Assembly: GCA_016124445.1 (NCBI GenBank)
Contig: WGNR01000001.1
Span: 310,001 to 374,000 of the forward strand
From: a bacterium
GTDB lineage: Bacteria > Planctomycetota > Planctomycetia > Pirellulales > Pirellulaceae
Length of the DNA stretch: 64,000 nucleotides
Direction of reading: 5' to 3'
Position 1 is the stretch's first letter. Every line of letters starts with the position of its first letter. The notes under the pieces are model-generated. The model was not told the DNA's origin, ran no database searches, and saw only the letters and a list, made by a program, of their open reading frames with translations. Shown piece after piece: positions 28,771 to 38,396 of this stretch. A program made the position numbers and the translations under genes.

Positions 28771-30364
28771 AAACTTCGTAACTGGCGGACTGGTTGGGAT
28801 CGGCCGGGTAAACTCGCGGGAAGTTCCAAGTGATATCGACACCATCCCGCCGTGCCAAGGCCCGATCGACCACGACATAGCGAAACCCATACTCTTTCGC
28901 CAGGCGAAGAATGTCTTCTTGCGGCAGACGAGCCATGCTTAACGTTTCGTCCCGCCGCGTATCGCCCCAGTGAACCTGGCCGCGACGGTTCCACCACTCG
29001 AGCAAGTTGACATCGTCTTGAGGGACGTCCTTGGTCGTCACCACTTCGCCGCGCTCGGCATACCATTTAAACGACGATTGCAGGCGAGGCGTCAGGAAGA
29101 TGGCATCGCTGGGGGTGTTTTCGCGAATCCAACGACACGTTTGGATCCACTGCTGAGGGTCGGTTACCTGAGAGGCAATATCGGCGGGACCGGCCTCCGC
29201 CGTCCATCGGTCGGCGACACGAACAATCATTCCCACTGCCACCACCAAAGACAACCCGGCGATGCCCAGCTTGCTGACCGCAGGGTACGTCGATTGATAG
29301 CGCAGGCAAAGCAGCACGACGTTGATCGCCAACGTCACCGGCACCATCACATCGGCTACGCGATACCAGTAAAGCCGTAAAAGTTTTGCCGCCGTCAGCC
29401 AGTCTACCCACACAAAGCTGAAAAACTGATCGATGAACAATCCGATCAGCACAAGCACGACACTTCCCAAAGCGATGCCGTTGAGAATGCGAGCCTGATC
29501 GTGGTCTCTTAGTTTCCAGCCAGTCCAGGCCAACGCCAGAACGGCCAGGGCAAAGCGAACTTTGAATTGCCAGGCAAACGAATGGATCACCAGGTGATGC
29601 GAGAGACGCTGATAAACGTAGTAGTAGCTGGCCCAGGCACTATCATCCGGAGTCGCTTCGCGGTTCAGTAATAGCAGCGGCACGACGCCAATCAGTGAAA
29701 TCGCTCCGCCCACGAGCAACCCTGGCAGCATGGAAACAAGCGTAGGCCGCTGCTTCGGGCAAACCAACCACGCGAACATCAGGCAAACCACCAGCCATCC
29801 GCCCACTAGCACGTGGAAAGCACTTGCCAGGCCGAGCAAGATCCAGGCGCGATTCCAGCGGACGGAAAGGGCGTCGCCAATGCCCCAAAACGCGAGCGCA
29901 TAGGCAAAGCACTTCGCTTCGACTCCGCCGATAAGCCACTCGCCCGCCATATGCAGGTAGTTCACCCCAATCAAACCGGCGGCAATTGCCAACAGGCCGA
30001 TCTTCGGGCGATCGTCGATTTTGGAAACCATCCGCTGCCAACTGATCGCAATCGTGAACCAGCACAGCACCCGGCCAATCCAGGCCGCGACGGGAAACGA
30101 TACCAACGTCGTGAGCCAGCCGAACGTCCAGTAGAACACCCCATGCGCATCGCCGGAATTCAAGAAGTGATCGTTGGGGCACCACGCAGGGTTCCAGTAA
30201 TGGCGAGCCTTGGAAAGATAGTGAGGCTCGTTCACGTCGGGTGTCAGCGGGCCGACGAACAAGAAGAACAACAAAACGATCAGACCCAGCTCGATCCAGC
30301 GCGGCGACGTTGATGCTGGAGTTGTTTCCGCATCGTGTGGCTGCGCTGGTTCTGGCTGGGTCAT
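28748..30364 (-). CDS. Polytopic membrane protein, GT-C-like architecture
   Basis: The 538-residue protein has a Pro/Thr-rich cytoplasmic N-terminus (1-22), about ten hydrophobic segments between 25 and 390, and a soluble C-terminal domain. The first periplasmic loop contains PDVNEPHYLSKARHYWNP, with Asp and Glu/Pro-His residues placed as in the first loop of GT-C glycosyltransferases. The C-terminal part (WIRENTPSDAIFLTPR, later YRYVVVD-like) is typical of planctomycete proteins of this layout. The donor and acceptor are unknown. Confidence 0.7.
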   Translation of the reverse strand: MTQPEPAQPHDAETTPASTSPRWIELGLIVLLFFLFVGPLTPDVNEPHYLSKARHYWNPAWCPNDHFLNSGDAHGVFYWTFGWLTTLVSFPVAAWIGRVLCWFTIAISWQRMVSKIDDRPKIGLLAIAAGLIGVNYLHMAGEWLIGGVEAKCFAYALAFWGIGDALSVRWNRAWILLGLASAFHVLVGGWLVVCLMFAWLVCPKQRPTLVSMLPGLLVGGAISLIGVVPLLLLNREATPDDSAWASYYYVYQRLSHHLVIHSFAWQFKVRFALAVLALAWTGWKLRDHDQARILNGIALGSVVLVLIGLFIDQFFSFVWVDWLTAAKLLRLYWYRVADVMVPVTLAINVVLLCLRYQSTYPAVSKLGIAGLSLVVAVGMIVRVADRWTAEAGPADIASQVTDPQQWIQTCRWIRENTPSDAIFLTPRLQSSFKWYAERGEVVTTKDVPQDDVNLLEWWNRRGQVHWGDTRRDETLSMARLPQEDILRLAKEYGFRYVVVDRALARRDGVDITWNFPRVYPADPNQSASYEVYEIPPAN

Positions 30365-30396
30365 GGACGGTTTAAAGCTTGGAATGACGGTGAAAG

Positions 30397-31287
30397 CTAT
30401 TTCCCTTTCACTTTACCATACCGAACCCCGGTCGCTTGAGTAGGGCGGCGATAAATCGCATCGCGAGCGGTCACATACATGGTATCGAGCTTCGGCCCGG
30501 CAAAGACCACGTTCGACGGTGCTTTGCCATCCGGTTTGAGCATGACGCCACTGATCCGAGCGGTCGAATCGAACATCTGCACACCCACCGCAGTGGCTAC
30601 ATAAAGGCGGCCCTTCGTGTCGACAGTCATCCCGTCGGCCCGGCTGGGAGCCTCGGGTTCGGGCAGGCGGCACGTGTAGTCCGGGGAACCATAACTCAGC
30701 GTGCCATCTTCTTCGACGCGATAGGAATAAAGGTTCTCGCCCGCGGAATCGGCAATGACCAAGGTTCCTTCGTGCGGCCACAAGATGATGCCGTTAGGGC
30801 TGGCAATGTCCTTGGCGACCACTTGTTTCTGCCCATTGGGACGAACTAGCCAAACCTGGTGCTCCTTCGGGTCGGTGCAGTAGATATTGCCGTTGCTGGC
30901 AACAACCAGGTCGTTGGCACCCAGATCGTCGGCAATCACCTGCATCTTGCCTGCTTCGTCAAACACGACGATTCGGCGATCACGATTCTGGCTGCCGTAC
31001 AACTTGCCGTCGGCACCAAACATCAGCCCGCTGGTGGCACCGTTGCCTTCGGAAAAGGTGCTGACCTTACCACTGGCGTGATCCAGTTTCAAAACTAATT
31101 GATTTGGCACGTCAACAAAGAAAACGTTGCCGTCCGCATCGACGGCCGGGCCTTCGGTGAACTTGTAGCCGTCGGCGACAAGCTCCCAGCCTTGACCTTC
31201 AATCAAAACGTCGGACAGCGGCATGTCTTGCGACATGGCTGTCGAAGCGAAACCAACTAACAAAAGAGTCGCGGCGAGAAAACGCAT
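30397..31287 (-). CDS. SMP-30/gluconolactonase-like beta-propeller, secreted
   Basis: The 296-residue protein starts with a signal peptide (1-19, cleavage after AMS). The six-bladed propeller of the SMP-30/LRE family is indicated by YKFTEGPAVDADGNVFFVD, NGIILWPHEGTLVIADS and ADGMTVDTKGRLYVAT, with metal-binding Glu, Asn and Asp in those positions. Relatives hydrolyse sugar lactones. ATG 31287 with AGGAA upstream is preferred; the longer frame overlaps the esterase gene. It follows the esterase on the same strand by 59 bases. Confidence 0.85.
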   Translation of the reverse strand: MRFLAATLLLVGFASTAMSQDMPLSDVLIEGQGWELVADGYKFTEGPAVDADGNVFFVDVPNQLVLKLDHASGKVSTFSEGNGATSGLMFGADGKLYGSQNRDRRIVVFDEAGKMQVIADDLGANDLVVASNGNIYCTDPKEHQVWLVRPNGQKQVVAKDIASPNGIILWPHEGTLVIADSAGENLYSYRVEEDGTLSYGSPDYTCRLPEPEAPSRADGMTVDTKGRLYVATAVGVQMFDSTARISGVMLKPDGKAPSNVVFAGPKLDTMYVTARDAIYRRPTQATGVRYGKVKGK

Positions 31288-31346
31288 GGCGTGAGTTCCT
31301 GGTAAGTGATGGTGGCAAGCAATAAACGACACGAGAAACGTCGCGA

Positions 31347-32228
31347 CTAGTTCTTCTCGACGACGTCGCTCCAAAGCCAACGCATTGTGTCAGGGAAGAT
31401 CGCGCCGCCATGCCGGGCACTGTGCCGACCAACGCCGAGGACGAACTTGTAATCGTAGCCAGAAAACTTGAGGGCTGCCGCCATCTGCTGATTGGAAAGG
31501 GGCCAGTTGCCATGCAGGTTATCGAGGTCGTTTTCGCCATCCTGCAAGAAGACCTTGATCGGCTTATGTTCGGTCTTGCGAATCAGGGCCGGGTAGACGT
31601 TACCGCCTCGAATGTTGGTGAAGCTGCCGATATGGCTGACCACTTTGCCGAACTGCTCCGGATGTTCCCAGGCAACCGTGAACGCACAGATCCCGCCGGA
31701 ACTGTTTCCGCAGATCGCGCGGTGCTGGGGGTCGTCGCTGATGTCGTACTGCTTGCCGATGTCGGCCAAGATCTCTTCGGTCAGAAAACGTGAGTATTGA
31801 TCGCTGAGCGTATCGTATTCAAAGCTTCGATTCTTACGCGGGGCTTGTCCCTTCTTGGCAGGAGGGACGACACCAGGCTGAATGAAGACGCCGATCGCGA
31901 CCGGCATTTCGCCCGAGTGGATCAAGTTATCGAAAACGATCGGAACCCGGGTTTGTCCCTTTTCGTTAACGAAACCGCCGCCGTCCTGAAACACCATCAA
32001 GCAGGCCGGCTTCCCTTTTTCGTATTGCTTGGGGACATAGATCCAATAGTCGCGAACGGTGCCAGGGTAGATCTCGCTCTTGTCCCAGACATGGTGCGTG
32101 ACAGTCCCTTGCGGAACGCCTTCTTTACGCTCGGCATCGGGGCCAGGCACGTACTGCTCGTCTTGAGCGTGGGCGGTGGTAACAAATAGACAGAAGCAGA
32201 CCGATAACGCAGCAAGAATTCGCGCCAT
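31347..32228 (-). CDS. Secreted esterase of the CE1 / esterase-D type
   Basis: The 293-residue protein has a signal peptide (1-21, TAHA) and an alpha/beta hydrolase fold. The nucleophile Ser176 is in CGNSSGG, the late His in VGRHSARHGG, and an oxyanion-type QDGGGF follows strand 3. Similar planctomycete proteins are annotated as feruloyl or acetylxylan esterases. A GTG at 32240 is an alternative start. It lies upstream of the SMP-30 gene and downstream of the M28 peptidase, all on the minus strand. Confidence 0.82.
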   Translation of the reverse strand: MARILAALSVCFCLFVTTAHAQDEQYVPGPDAERKEGVPQGTVTHHVWDKSEIYPGTVRDYWIYVPKQYEKGKPACLMVFQDGGGFVNEKGQTRVPIVFDNLIHSGEMPVAIGVFIQPGVVPPAKKGQAPRKNRSFEYDTLSDQYSRFLTEEILADIGKQYDISDDPQHRAICGNSSGGICAFTVAWEHPEQFGKVVSHIGSFTNIRGGNVYPALIRKTEHKPIKVFLQDGENDLDNLHGNWPLSNQQMAAALKFSGYDYKFVLGVGRHSARHGGAIFPDTMRWLWSDVVEKN

Positions 32229-32329
32229 GATGAAGATCACTTTTGCAGGAGGGGAAGGGTGGGTGGGAAAAGGAAAGATTCCAGAAAATCAGCCTAATCG
32301 CTCCGCGATGCTCGCTCAACCCGGGGAGG

Positions 32330-34345
32330 TTACTTGGGAAATTCGACTTCCACTTCCAGCAACAGCATGCCCCGCATGATCCTGACAGGCACTTTCTTTC
32401 CAAGTTCGGTGCCCAGTACCACCTTTCGCAACTGGCCAACCGATTCCAACTTCTGATCTCCCCACTCGACTAGGATGTCGCCATCGCGAATCCCGGCCTT
32501 TTCGGCCGCACTGCCGGGGGTGACTTTCTTGATCGGAATGCCATCTGGGGTCGGATCATCGACTTGAACACCCAGGGCCCGTTTGTCCTGTTCGGCCTCA
32601 TCTTCGTCCGAATCATTTCCCTGCGAGAGTCCACCCAGGTAGAGATCGAGCAGAGAACCTTCGGCATTCTTCACCGGGGTGATCTTCTGCGTGGCCAATT
32701 GCTTCAAGATGTCAACGTTCATCGCCACGATCTGGCGAATCCCCGGCACGTTGATTCGCTCGATATCGTCGCTCGGGCGATGATACTGGGCGTGAAAGCC
32801 GGTGAAGTTGTGCATCACCGGGATACCGCGGCCATAGAACGAAGCATGATCGCTAGGACCATACCCGCCTGGAATTTTTTTGATGGTCAGCCCATGCTTC
32901 TGGGCGGCCTCGTCGACCCAGGCTTCAAATTGCTCGGCCGTATTGAAACCGTACAACGTCAACTGGTCCTTCCGCAACCGACCGACCATGTCGTAGTTCA
33001 ACATGGCCGCCGTGTTTTCATTGGCGAACAGCGGATGCCGGACGTAGAACTCGCTGCCGATCAAACCTTGCTCTTCGGCGGCGAATGCCATGAATAAGAT
33101 CGTGCGACGATCCCCATCATTCCAACCGACGCATTCCCGCACCGTTTCCAGCATTGCAACGGTGCCAGAAGCATTGTCATCCGCCCCGTTGTGGATCTCG
33201 CGTGTCCAGGGAGCCAGCGAACCTGACCCACCGTAACCGAGGTGGTCGTAATGGGCACCTACCACGATCACTTCCGAAGCCAGTTCGCCACGGCCAGGCA
33301 ACACGCCCAGCACGTTTTGCTGCGTTCGTACCGATTTCTCAATCTCGACTTCCCCTTTCGCGATCACCCCAGGCAGGTCGAACGAATTCGGCTTGAGCGT
33401 TTCGTCGACCTCTTTTTCCCACTCGGAAAGGGACGGCTTGTCAGCCTGGCTGAGCAGGTCATCCACGACCGCTCGTTTCAGGTGCAAGACAGGTATCTTC
33501 GGCTCGAAATTTTTGGGCATTCGGATCTGAAACGAGAGCAGCGGATCAACTTCCTTTTCATTCTTATTGACAGCAACTTCGTCCGAAACGAAAAGAATCA
33601 CGCCAGCTCCATGTTCGATCGCGTTGGTGATTTTGGAAGAGAGATAAGCGAACTTCGAGTTGCCTTTGCCGGCAAAAAGCTGTGTTCGTCCAGACTGGTC
33701 TGGCTCGTGACGCACCAGGATGACCGCTTTGCCCGAAACGTCGATCCCTTCGAAGTCGTCGTATCGATCACGGACTGATGTGATACCATACCCGGCAAAA
33801 ACTACCGGCAGGTCAAACTTTCCGGAGAGACTGGCCGAGAGCGTTTTGAACTGGCCCAGCGGGATTTCGAGAGACTTGCCGGCGGAAACAACCTCCAGAT
33901 GATTGTTGTCCCCTAGCTCGATATTCCCACGCTGAGAGAAGACCTGATACGGTCCACCTTCGATCAACTTGGTTTTCAGACCTGCCTGCGAGAATTGATC
34001 GGCAATGTATTCCGACGAGGCTTGCAGTCCCTTGGAGTAGGGTCCTCGACCTTCCTGCTCGTCCGAGGCGAGAAAGTTGAGATCGGTAGAGATCCGCTTT
34101 TCGATTGCGTCGCTCGTTAACGAGTAGTTCGCAACCGGCCGCTTGGTTTCAGGTTTCGCCTGAGACGCTTCGGCTGGCTTCGATTCGAGATCGGCGGCCT
34201 CACCTACCTGTTGCTGGCAGCCGGTCAGCAACACCAAAAGGCCAAGCAGAGTGAATCCGAGGACCGCAGCAACTCGACTGGCCAATGTTCTCGCCCGGGA
34301 AATTGCCGTAACGCGCGGACTATTTACGGATATGGATAAGTACAC
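32330..34345 (-). CDS. M28 aminopeptidase lipoprotein with PA and PDZ domains
   Basis: The 671-residue protein has a lipobox LTGC near residues 40-43. A protease-associated insert (about 170-300) is followed by the M28 zinc-peptidase domain: GAHYDHLG, NGADDNASG, AAEEQGLIGS, NYDMVG and a final His in QYHRPSDD provide the two-zinc site. A C-terminal PDZ domain (about 590-671) contains GSAAEKAGIRDGDILVEW. It should trim peptides at the outer face of a membrane. The start is a GTG overlapping the end of tadG by 22 bases and is uncertain; the lipobox is conserved whichever start is used. Confidence 0.88.
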   Translation of the reverse strand: MYLSISVNSPRVTAISRARTLASRVAAVLGFTLLGLLVLLTGCQQQVGEAADLESKPAEASQAKPETKRPVANYSLTSDAIEKRISTDLNFLASDEQEGRGPYSKGLQASSEYIADQFSQAGLKTKLIEGGPYQVFSQRGNIELGDNNHLEVVSAGKSLEIPLGQFKTLSASLSGKFDLPVVFAGYGITSVRDRYDDFEGIDVSGKAVILVRHEPDQSGRTQLFAGKGNSKFAYLSSKITNAIEHGAGVILFVSDEVAVNKNEKEVDPLLSFQIRMPKNFEPKIPVLHLKRAVVDDLLSQADKPSLSEWEKEVDETLKPNSFDLPGVIAKGEVEIEKSVRTQQNVLGVLPGRGELASEVIVVGAHYDHLGYGGSGSLAPWTREIHNGADDNASGTVAMLETVRECVGWNDGDRRTILFMAFAAEEQGLIGSEFYVRHPLFANENTAAMLNYDMVGRLRKDQLTLYGFNTAEQFEAWVDEAAQKHGLTIKKIPGGYGPSDHASFYGRGIPVMHNFTGFHAQYHRPSDDIERINVPGIRQIVAMNVDILKQLATQKITPVKNAEGSLLDLYLGGLSQGNDSDEDEAEQDKRALGVQVDDPTPDGIPIKKVTPGSAAEKAGIRDGDILVEWGDQKLESVGQLRKVVLGTELGKKVPVRIMRGMLLLEVEVEFPK

Positions 34346-35784
34346 CTGAAGACATCCACACGGATTAGTTTCGGGTCTTGGTTCAAGCAGTCGTAGTACG
34401 CAGTTGCTTTGGCGCTAACTCCCCATGGCCCAAGGTTGAAGCCACAGATTTGCTTGACGACGCTCGGCACACCGATGGTGGCCTGGGCACGCACGGCGTA
34501 GTAATTCACTGGTCCTGTACTGCCACCGATTAAGCCCCAGGATTGCCCGTTACCTTGTCCGTTATCACCTGAGTCAGCCGGGCATGGCAAATCCTGAATG
34601 GGCAATTCATGCGGCTCAATATGAACCACACCGCGAGCATCCGTGACCGGCCCAGCGGCATCGCGGTCTTCAGCCCGCTTTCTACAAGGGCCGTTGGCCG
34701 ACTTGGTATGGTCGTCAATGAGGACTCCCTTAACAACGGTGTTGTTGCTGTAGTAAATACGAATCTCGACCACCTGTGCGACTCCGTCGCCATCGACCTG
34801 ATTGCCGTTCTCTGAACCTTCGTGCACCTCCGCGCCAAATCGGAAGCGTTCACCCGGTTTGAGAGCGTTGATCGAGTCACTCGCACCGGCAAAAGTAATG
34901 CTCATCACATGGGCATTGGGGAACGTGTAAACTTCGTTAATCGTTCTCGTGCTGGCGGCGTTATTGACGTCTTCGTAATAAAAGTTGTCGATCTGTTCAA
35001 TGACGTTGTGAGGCCCCGTTGAATAGCTAATGGCGTAGTTGCCAGAACCGGCAGTCGATGTCTCTGCCGTGCTTTGATGGAACACGTAATCGGTAACCGT
35101 CCCGGTGTTATAGGTCAAAGCCGGATCGACATCGATTTCGATCTTCGTGATTGTTAAGTTATTGCTTAGAGACTGTGTCGTCGCGTAATACGAAACGCCC
35201 CAATTATTACTGAATCCGTTGCTAAGGTTGCCCTTTCCCGTTGCATCAACAAGCACGTTTCCAGAGGAACACGTAGCAGGTGCTGCAGCATTGAAAATAA
35301 CGCTTGTGTCAGGTGTTGCTCCATTGATCTGCGTGATCGCACCAAACACCAACACACCGGATTGCATGTAATTGTTGTAATCGGTGATGTCGGTGCAGAC
35401 CTTGTTGTCGTTTGGATTAGTCTTGGTCGAGTCGTAGTTGAGCAGGTCAGGGTCGGCGGCGGGGACAAACGCGGTGTTCAACGTATTGTCGGTCAGACTG
35501 ATCGTTTTGAATCGGACTGGATTCGCAATCGTGAACTGGTTACCGACTATCCGCGCATTCTTCGTATCGGTGACGCCCCCTTCAGCCCATTCTTTGACGG
35601 CCGCCAGGGCGTTGGCTTCCAGGCTTTGCTCCAGTTCCAGCCGAGCCAACCAGATGTTGCCGATTTCGACGACCAGCACCAAAAACAGGATCAATGCCGG
35701 AAATGCCAGGAGCAGCCATAGCATCGAAACGCCGCGACGCCCTGGTCGGGTTAGAAAGTCGAATTGTCGATGAGGGAGAAGCAT
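34324..35784 (-). CDS. tadG: TadG-like pilus-locus protein
   Basis: The 486-residue protein has the N-terminal TadE/TadG motif: RRGVSMLWLLLAFPALILFL followed by an amphipathic helix EIGNIWLARLELEQSLEANALAA (about 40-62). The large C-terminal region is rich in Thr, Asn and Asp and looks extracellular, with scattered Cys. TadG-like proteins act as minor pseudopilins or tip/anchor factors in Flp pilus assembly. The gene lies downstream of the sulfatase-like gene and tadE on the same strand. Confidence 0.8.
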   Translation of the reverse strand: MLLPHRQFDFLTRPGRRGVSMLWLLLAFPALILFLVLVVEIGNIWLARLELEQSLEANALAAVKEWAEGGVTDTKNARIVGNQFTIANPVRFKTISLTDNTLNTAFVPAADPDLLNYDSTKTNPNDNKVCTDITDYNNYMQSGVLVFGAITQINGATPDTSVIFNAAAPATCSSGNVLVDATGKGNLSNGFSNNWGVSYYATTQSLSNNLTITKIEIDVDPALTYNTGTVTDYVFHQSTAETSTAGSGNYAISYSTGPHNVIEQIDNFYYEDVNNAASTRTINEVYTFPNAHVMSITFAGASDSINALKPGERFRFGAEVHEGSENGNQVDGDGVAQVVEIRIYYSNNTVVKGVLIDDHTKSANGPCRKRAEDRDAAGPVTDARGVVHIEPHELPIQDLPCPADSGDNGQGNGQSWGLIGGSTGPVNYYAVRAQATIGVPSVVKQICGFNLGPWGVSAKATAYYDCLNQDPKLIRVDVFRCTYPYP

Positions 35785-35802
35785 GGATTTCTGACTCTGG
35801 GG

Positions 35803-37245
35803 TTACTTACTGGCTGGGCCATACTTGGCCAGGTTTTTCAGTACCTCGGGATGCTCCGACGACACATCCGTTTGCTCGTGTGGATCTTCCGGCAAGTAAA
35901 AGAGTTGATTGGTTTGACCGAAAACCGCTTTCCAAGGACCTTGGCAAACGGCTACTTCGGCTGGGTTCTGCGGATTGGTCCAGCGAAACGTTCGTTGAGC
36001 GACCTTGGAATTGCCTTCGATCAGCGGCAACAGGGACATTCCATTGTGTTTTGGAACGCGGCTGCTGTGGATCTCGTTGGCTAACGTCGGCATGATGTCG
36101 AGTAGCCCGCAGGGTTGGTCGACACTGAGAACCGGCTCGCCTTGCGATCGATAGATCATTAGTGGAACCGTGAGATTGTCTTGGCTGAGAATCGCTCCCG
36201 AGCCCTTGTGCTCACTGGGCATCCCCACCACAATCATCATCATCGAACGCCCACCGCGTTCTTTTCCAATCGTATAAAACAGACGTCCAATCGCTTGATC
36301 GATTTCGGCAACCTGCTTGAGCCGCTGGGCCTCATCTTTCGCGGTGATTGTGAAATTAAACTGGGCAAAGGTCGGCCGACCGGTCGCTCCTTTGATCAGC
36401 AACTCTCGCGCTTGGCCGGTAAGAAGTTTCGTGGCCGAGATATCGTCGGCAGGATCGTCGTTTTGGTTGGAAATGAGTTTCGCGGTCGCGCTGTTGAGCG
36501 AAAGCGATATCGGCAATCCGCTTGTCGGATCGATCGTTGCGCGAACATCGTCGTCGTATTGTCGCCGCTGATCGGCCGAAAGCCACTGCGATCCATCAAA
36601 CAACAAGGTGCGATAGCCGGAGTTCCAGATCATTTGCGTCATCAGATTGCCCAGCGGCTTGCCGGGGCGGTACCCAGAACCACTTAACAGCATATCTTGC
36701 GCGATTTCAGCTGAAGGCCCTGCAAAGCAAGACTGGAATACGGTGCCATGTTCCGCCAGCGATTCCAGCAACGGCGTTCGACCGTCCATCTCGTAAAAAC
36801 CGACGTCGGCCCTCGATGCACCCTCAATAACAACCATCATGATCAACGGAGAGTGTTGACCAGGGACACGAATCTGCCGGTTCGCATTTCGCAAAGCGGT
36901 TCGAATATCGGACTTGATGCCGGTGAGTCGACGGTCCGCATCCGCGATTTGTTCTCGCAGCCCTCCTTCGGAATCTTTGAAGACTTCGCCATGCGAAGCA
37001 AGCATTCCGTCCAACGCACGAGTCAGGTTATTCTGCATATCGGAAACGTGCGGATTGTCATCTTCCGGGTTGATGTCGTCCGCGTCGTTGCCGCCGATGT
37101 CGGCAGTTGCGGGAAGAGTTTCTTGGGCCAGATTGTTTTCAGGCTTTTCAGAATTCGCCGAAGTCCGCCAAGTGCTGGGCCAGAAGATCGCCCCGGCGAT
37201 GACAAGCAACGCAAACAGGAAGATCGATCTGCCAATCCAATGCAT
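35803..37245 (-). CDS. Sulfatase-fold protein with degenerate active site, in Tad locus
   Basis: The 480-residue protein has an N-terminal membrane anchor (1-22), an acidic linker with a coiled segment (65-130), and an alkaline-phosphatase/sulfatase-superfamily core. The core C-terminus keeps DIMPTLANE and LFYLPEDPHEQTDVSSEHPE, typical of sulfatases. The formylglycine motif CxPSR is replaced by CFAGPSAEI (Cys173), the first metal motif DDxG reads VIEGASRAD, and the later DHG reads GMPSEH. It is therefore unlikely to be an active sulfatase. It is placed between tadE and tadG, 32 and 18 bases apart, so a structural or binding role in the pilus system is likely (inference). Confidence 0.75.
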   Translation of the reverse strand: MHWIGRSIFLFALLVIAGAIFWPSTWRTSANSEKPENNLAQETLPATADIGGNDADDINPEDDNPHVSDMQNNLTRALDGMLASHGEVFKDSEGGLREQIADADRRLTGIKSDIRTALRNANRQIRVPGQHSPLIMMVVIEGASRADVGFYEMDGRTPLLESLAEHGTVFQSCFAGPSAEIAQDMLLSGSGYRPGKPLGNLMTQMIWNSGYRTLLFDGSQWLSADQRRQYDDDVRATIDPTSGLPISLSLNSATAKLISNQNDDPADDISATKLLTGQARELLIKGATGRPTFAQFNFTITAKDEAQRLKQVAEIDQAIGRLFYTIGKERGGRSMMMIVVGMPSEHKGSGAILSQDNLTVPLMIYRSQGEPVLSVDQPCGLLDIMPTLANEIHSSRVPKHNGMSLLPLIEGNSKVAQRTFRWTNPQNPAEVAVCQGPWKAVFGQTNQLFYLPEDPHEQTDVSSEHPEVLKNLAKYGPASK

Positions 37246-37277
37246 CAGCCGGATTTCCTAAAAAGATTCAGTATCTG

Positions 37278-37808
37278 CTAGGGAGTCTTTTCGTAGCGAA
37301 ACAGGCTCGTCTGCGAAACGAAACGTCCGGTGTAGTCGACTCCAAAGCAGGCCGTCGTGTTGGGTGCCAATCGAGTCGCCGGCAGACAGATCGTGATTTG
37401 CACGTAGTCATACGCCAAACCTGGCTGGGCAGGTGCTTGGCAACCTGAGCCAATCGAAACCGATTTGACCACTTCAGTGTCGTTAACGCTGTCGTAAATG
37501 CGGTAGTTCAAGTGGACGGCACCAACCGACTGAACCGTCTCGCCCGATCCCAGCAAACCACCTTCCTGAAGGACTTCCGTGATCGCGGTGACCACTTGGG
37601 TTGGTGGAGTGCCTGCATTGAAATCGATGGGGAACTCGGCAGCGATCAGCGCGCCAGCCCGACTTGCCTGCTTCAAGCTTTGCTGATTCGACTGCAATAA
37701 GCCGAATTGCACAACCGCGAAGAGCAATATCAGTACGACTGGCAGCCCCAGGATGATTTCCAGAAGGCTGGCGGCGCGTCGCTTTCGAACTGGCGTCTGC
37801 ACCATCAA
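37278..37808 (-). CDS. tadE: TadE-like pseudopilin
   Basis: The 176-residue protein has a basic N-terminus (VRKRRAA) and then SLLEIILGLPVVLILLFAVVQFGLLQSNQQSLKQASRAGA-type hydrophobic helix (about 14-50) with the Glu of type IV prepilin-like processing sites. The rest is a small extracellular domain with four Cys. It belongs to the TadE family of minor pilins. It is first in the minus-strand block and divergent from flp. Confidence 0.85.
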   Translation of the reverse strand: MMVQTPVRKRRAASLLEIILGLPVVLILLFAVVQFGLLQSNQQSLKQASRAGALIAAEFPIDFNAGTPPTQVVTAITEVLQEGGLLGSGETVQSVGAVHLNYRIYDSVNDTEVVKSVSIGSGCQAPAQPGLAYDYVQITICLPATRLAPNTTACFGVDYTGRFVSQTSLFRYEKTP

Positions 37809-38150
37809 GAATTAAGTTCCCCCAACAAGAATATGTGATTGTTTACCTATAATCACCGATCCCTTGTTTGCCAAACGATTTTAGTCAAAGAACCTAATCG
37901 GCACTATCCTCCTATTTCCCCCATTCGTTCATACCGCGCACCCTGCTTTATTTTTTTCAAAATACCAGGGTTAGCCAGTTGAAACAAGGTTCCACGCTTT
38001 TAAACTGAAACCTGTTCCGGTTAGGCAAGTTACGCAGGCAATTCTTCCTAACTGGAAACGTCTTAGGAATTTGTGAGGCTTTTCCTCAAGCCTCCATCCC
38101 AATTGTGACCTAAGACGGGCAGCCTACTCTCATGGGTCTCAGGAACCACC
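37809..38150. promoter_or_regulatory. Divergent control region and structured flp leader
   Basis: No gene is visible in these 342 bases between tadE (minus) and flp (plus). A TATAAT hexamer lies at 37848-37853. Close to flp is a nested stem: CGTCTTAGG (38059-38067) pairs with CCTAAGACG (38109-38117), and inside it GAGGCTT (38075-38081) pairs with AAGCCTC (38088-38094). AGGAA at 38141-38145 is the flp ribosome site. The nested helix may stabilise the abundant pilin mRNA or regulate it. Confidence 0.55.
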
Positions 38151-38336
38151 ATGACTTGGATTACTAAGAAACTACGTCAACTGGCAGGTGACAGTGAAGG
38201 CAGCGTATTCGTTGAATACCTCCTTCTCCTTACGATCGTCGGAATCGGTGTAATCGCCGGCCTGGCAACCGTTCGGGGTTCGCTGTTGAACGAACTCCTG
38301 GAACTCGCTGAAGCCATCACTCAGTTGACGCCCTAG
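38151..38336 (+). CDS. flp: Flp-type major pilin
   Basis: The 61-residue prepilin has a charged leader with the processing site before SVFVEYLLLL (Gly18 then Glu at +5 and Tyr at +6, the Flp rule), a hydrophobic helix, and the short C-terminal amphipathic part of class IVb pilins. The mature protein of about 43 residues would polymerise into the Tad pilus. Its size and motif make it the best candidate for the major subunit among the pilin-like genes in this locus. Confidence 0.88.
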   Translation: MTWITKKLRQLAGDSEGSVFVEYLLLLTIVGIGVIAGLATVRGSLLNELLELAEAITQLTP

Positions 38337-38396
38337 ATCACTTCGACGTCGCAGCAAGATTGAGAAGTCCTAGGAACGTTACGGGGGAACGTACTG

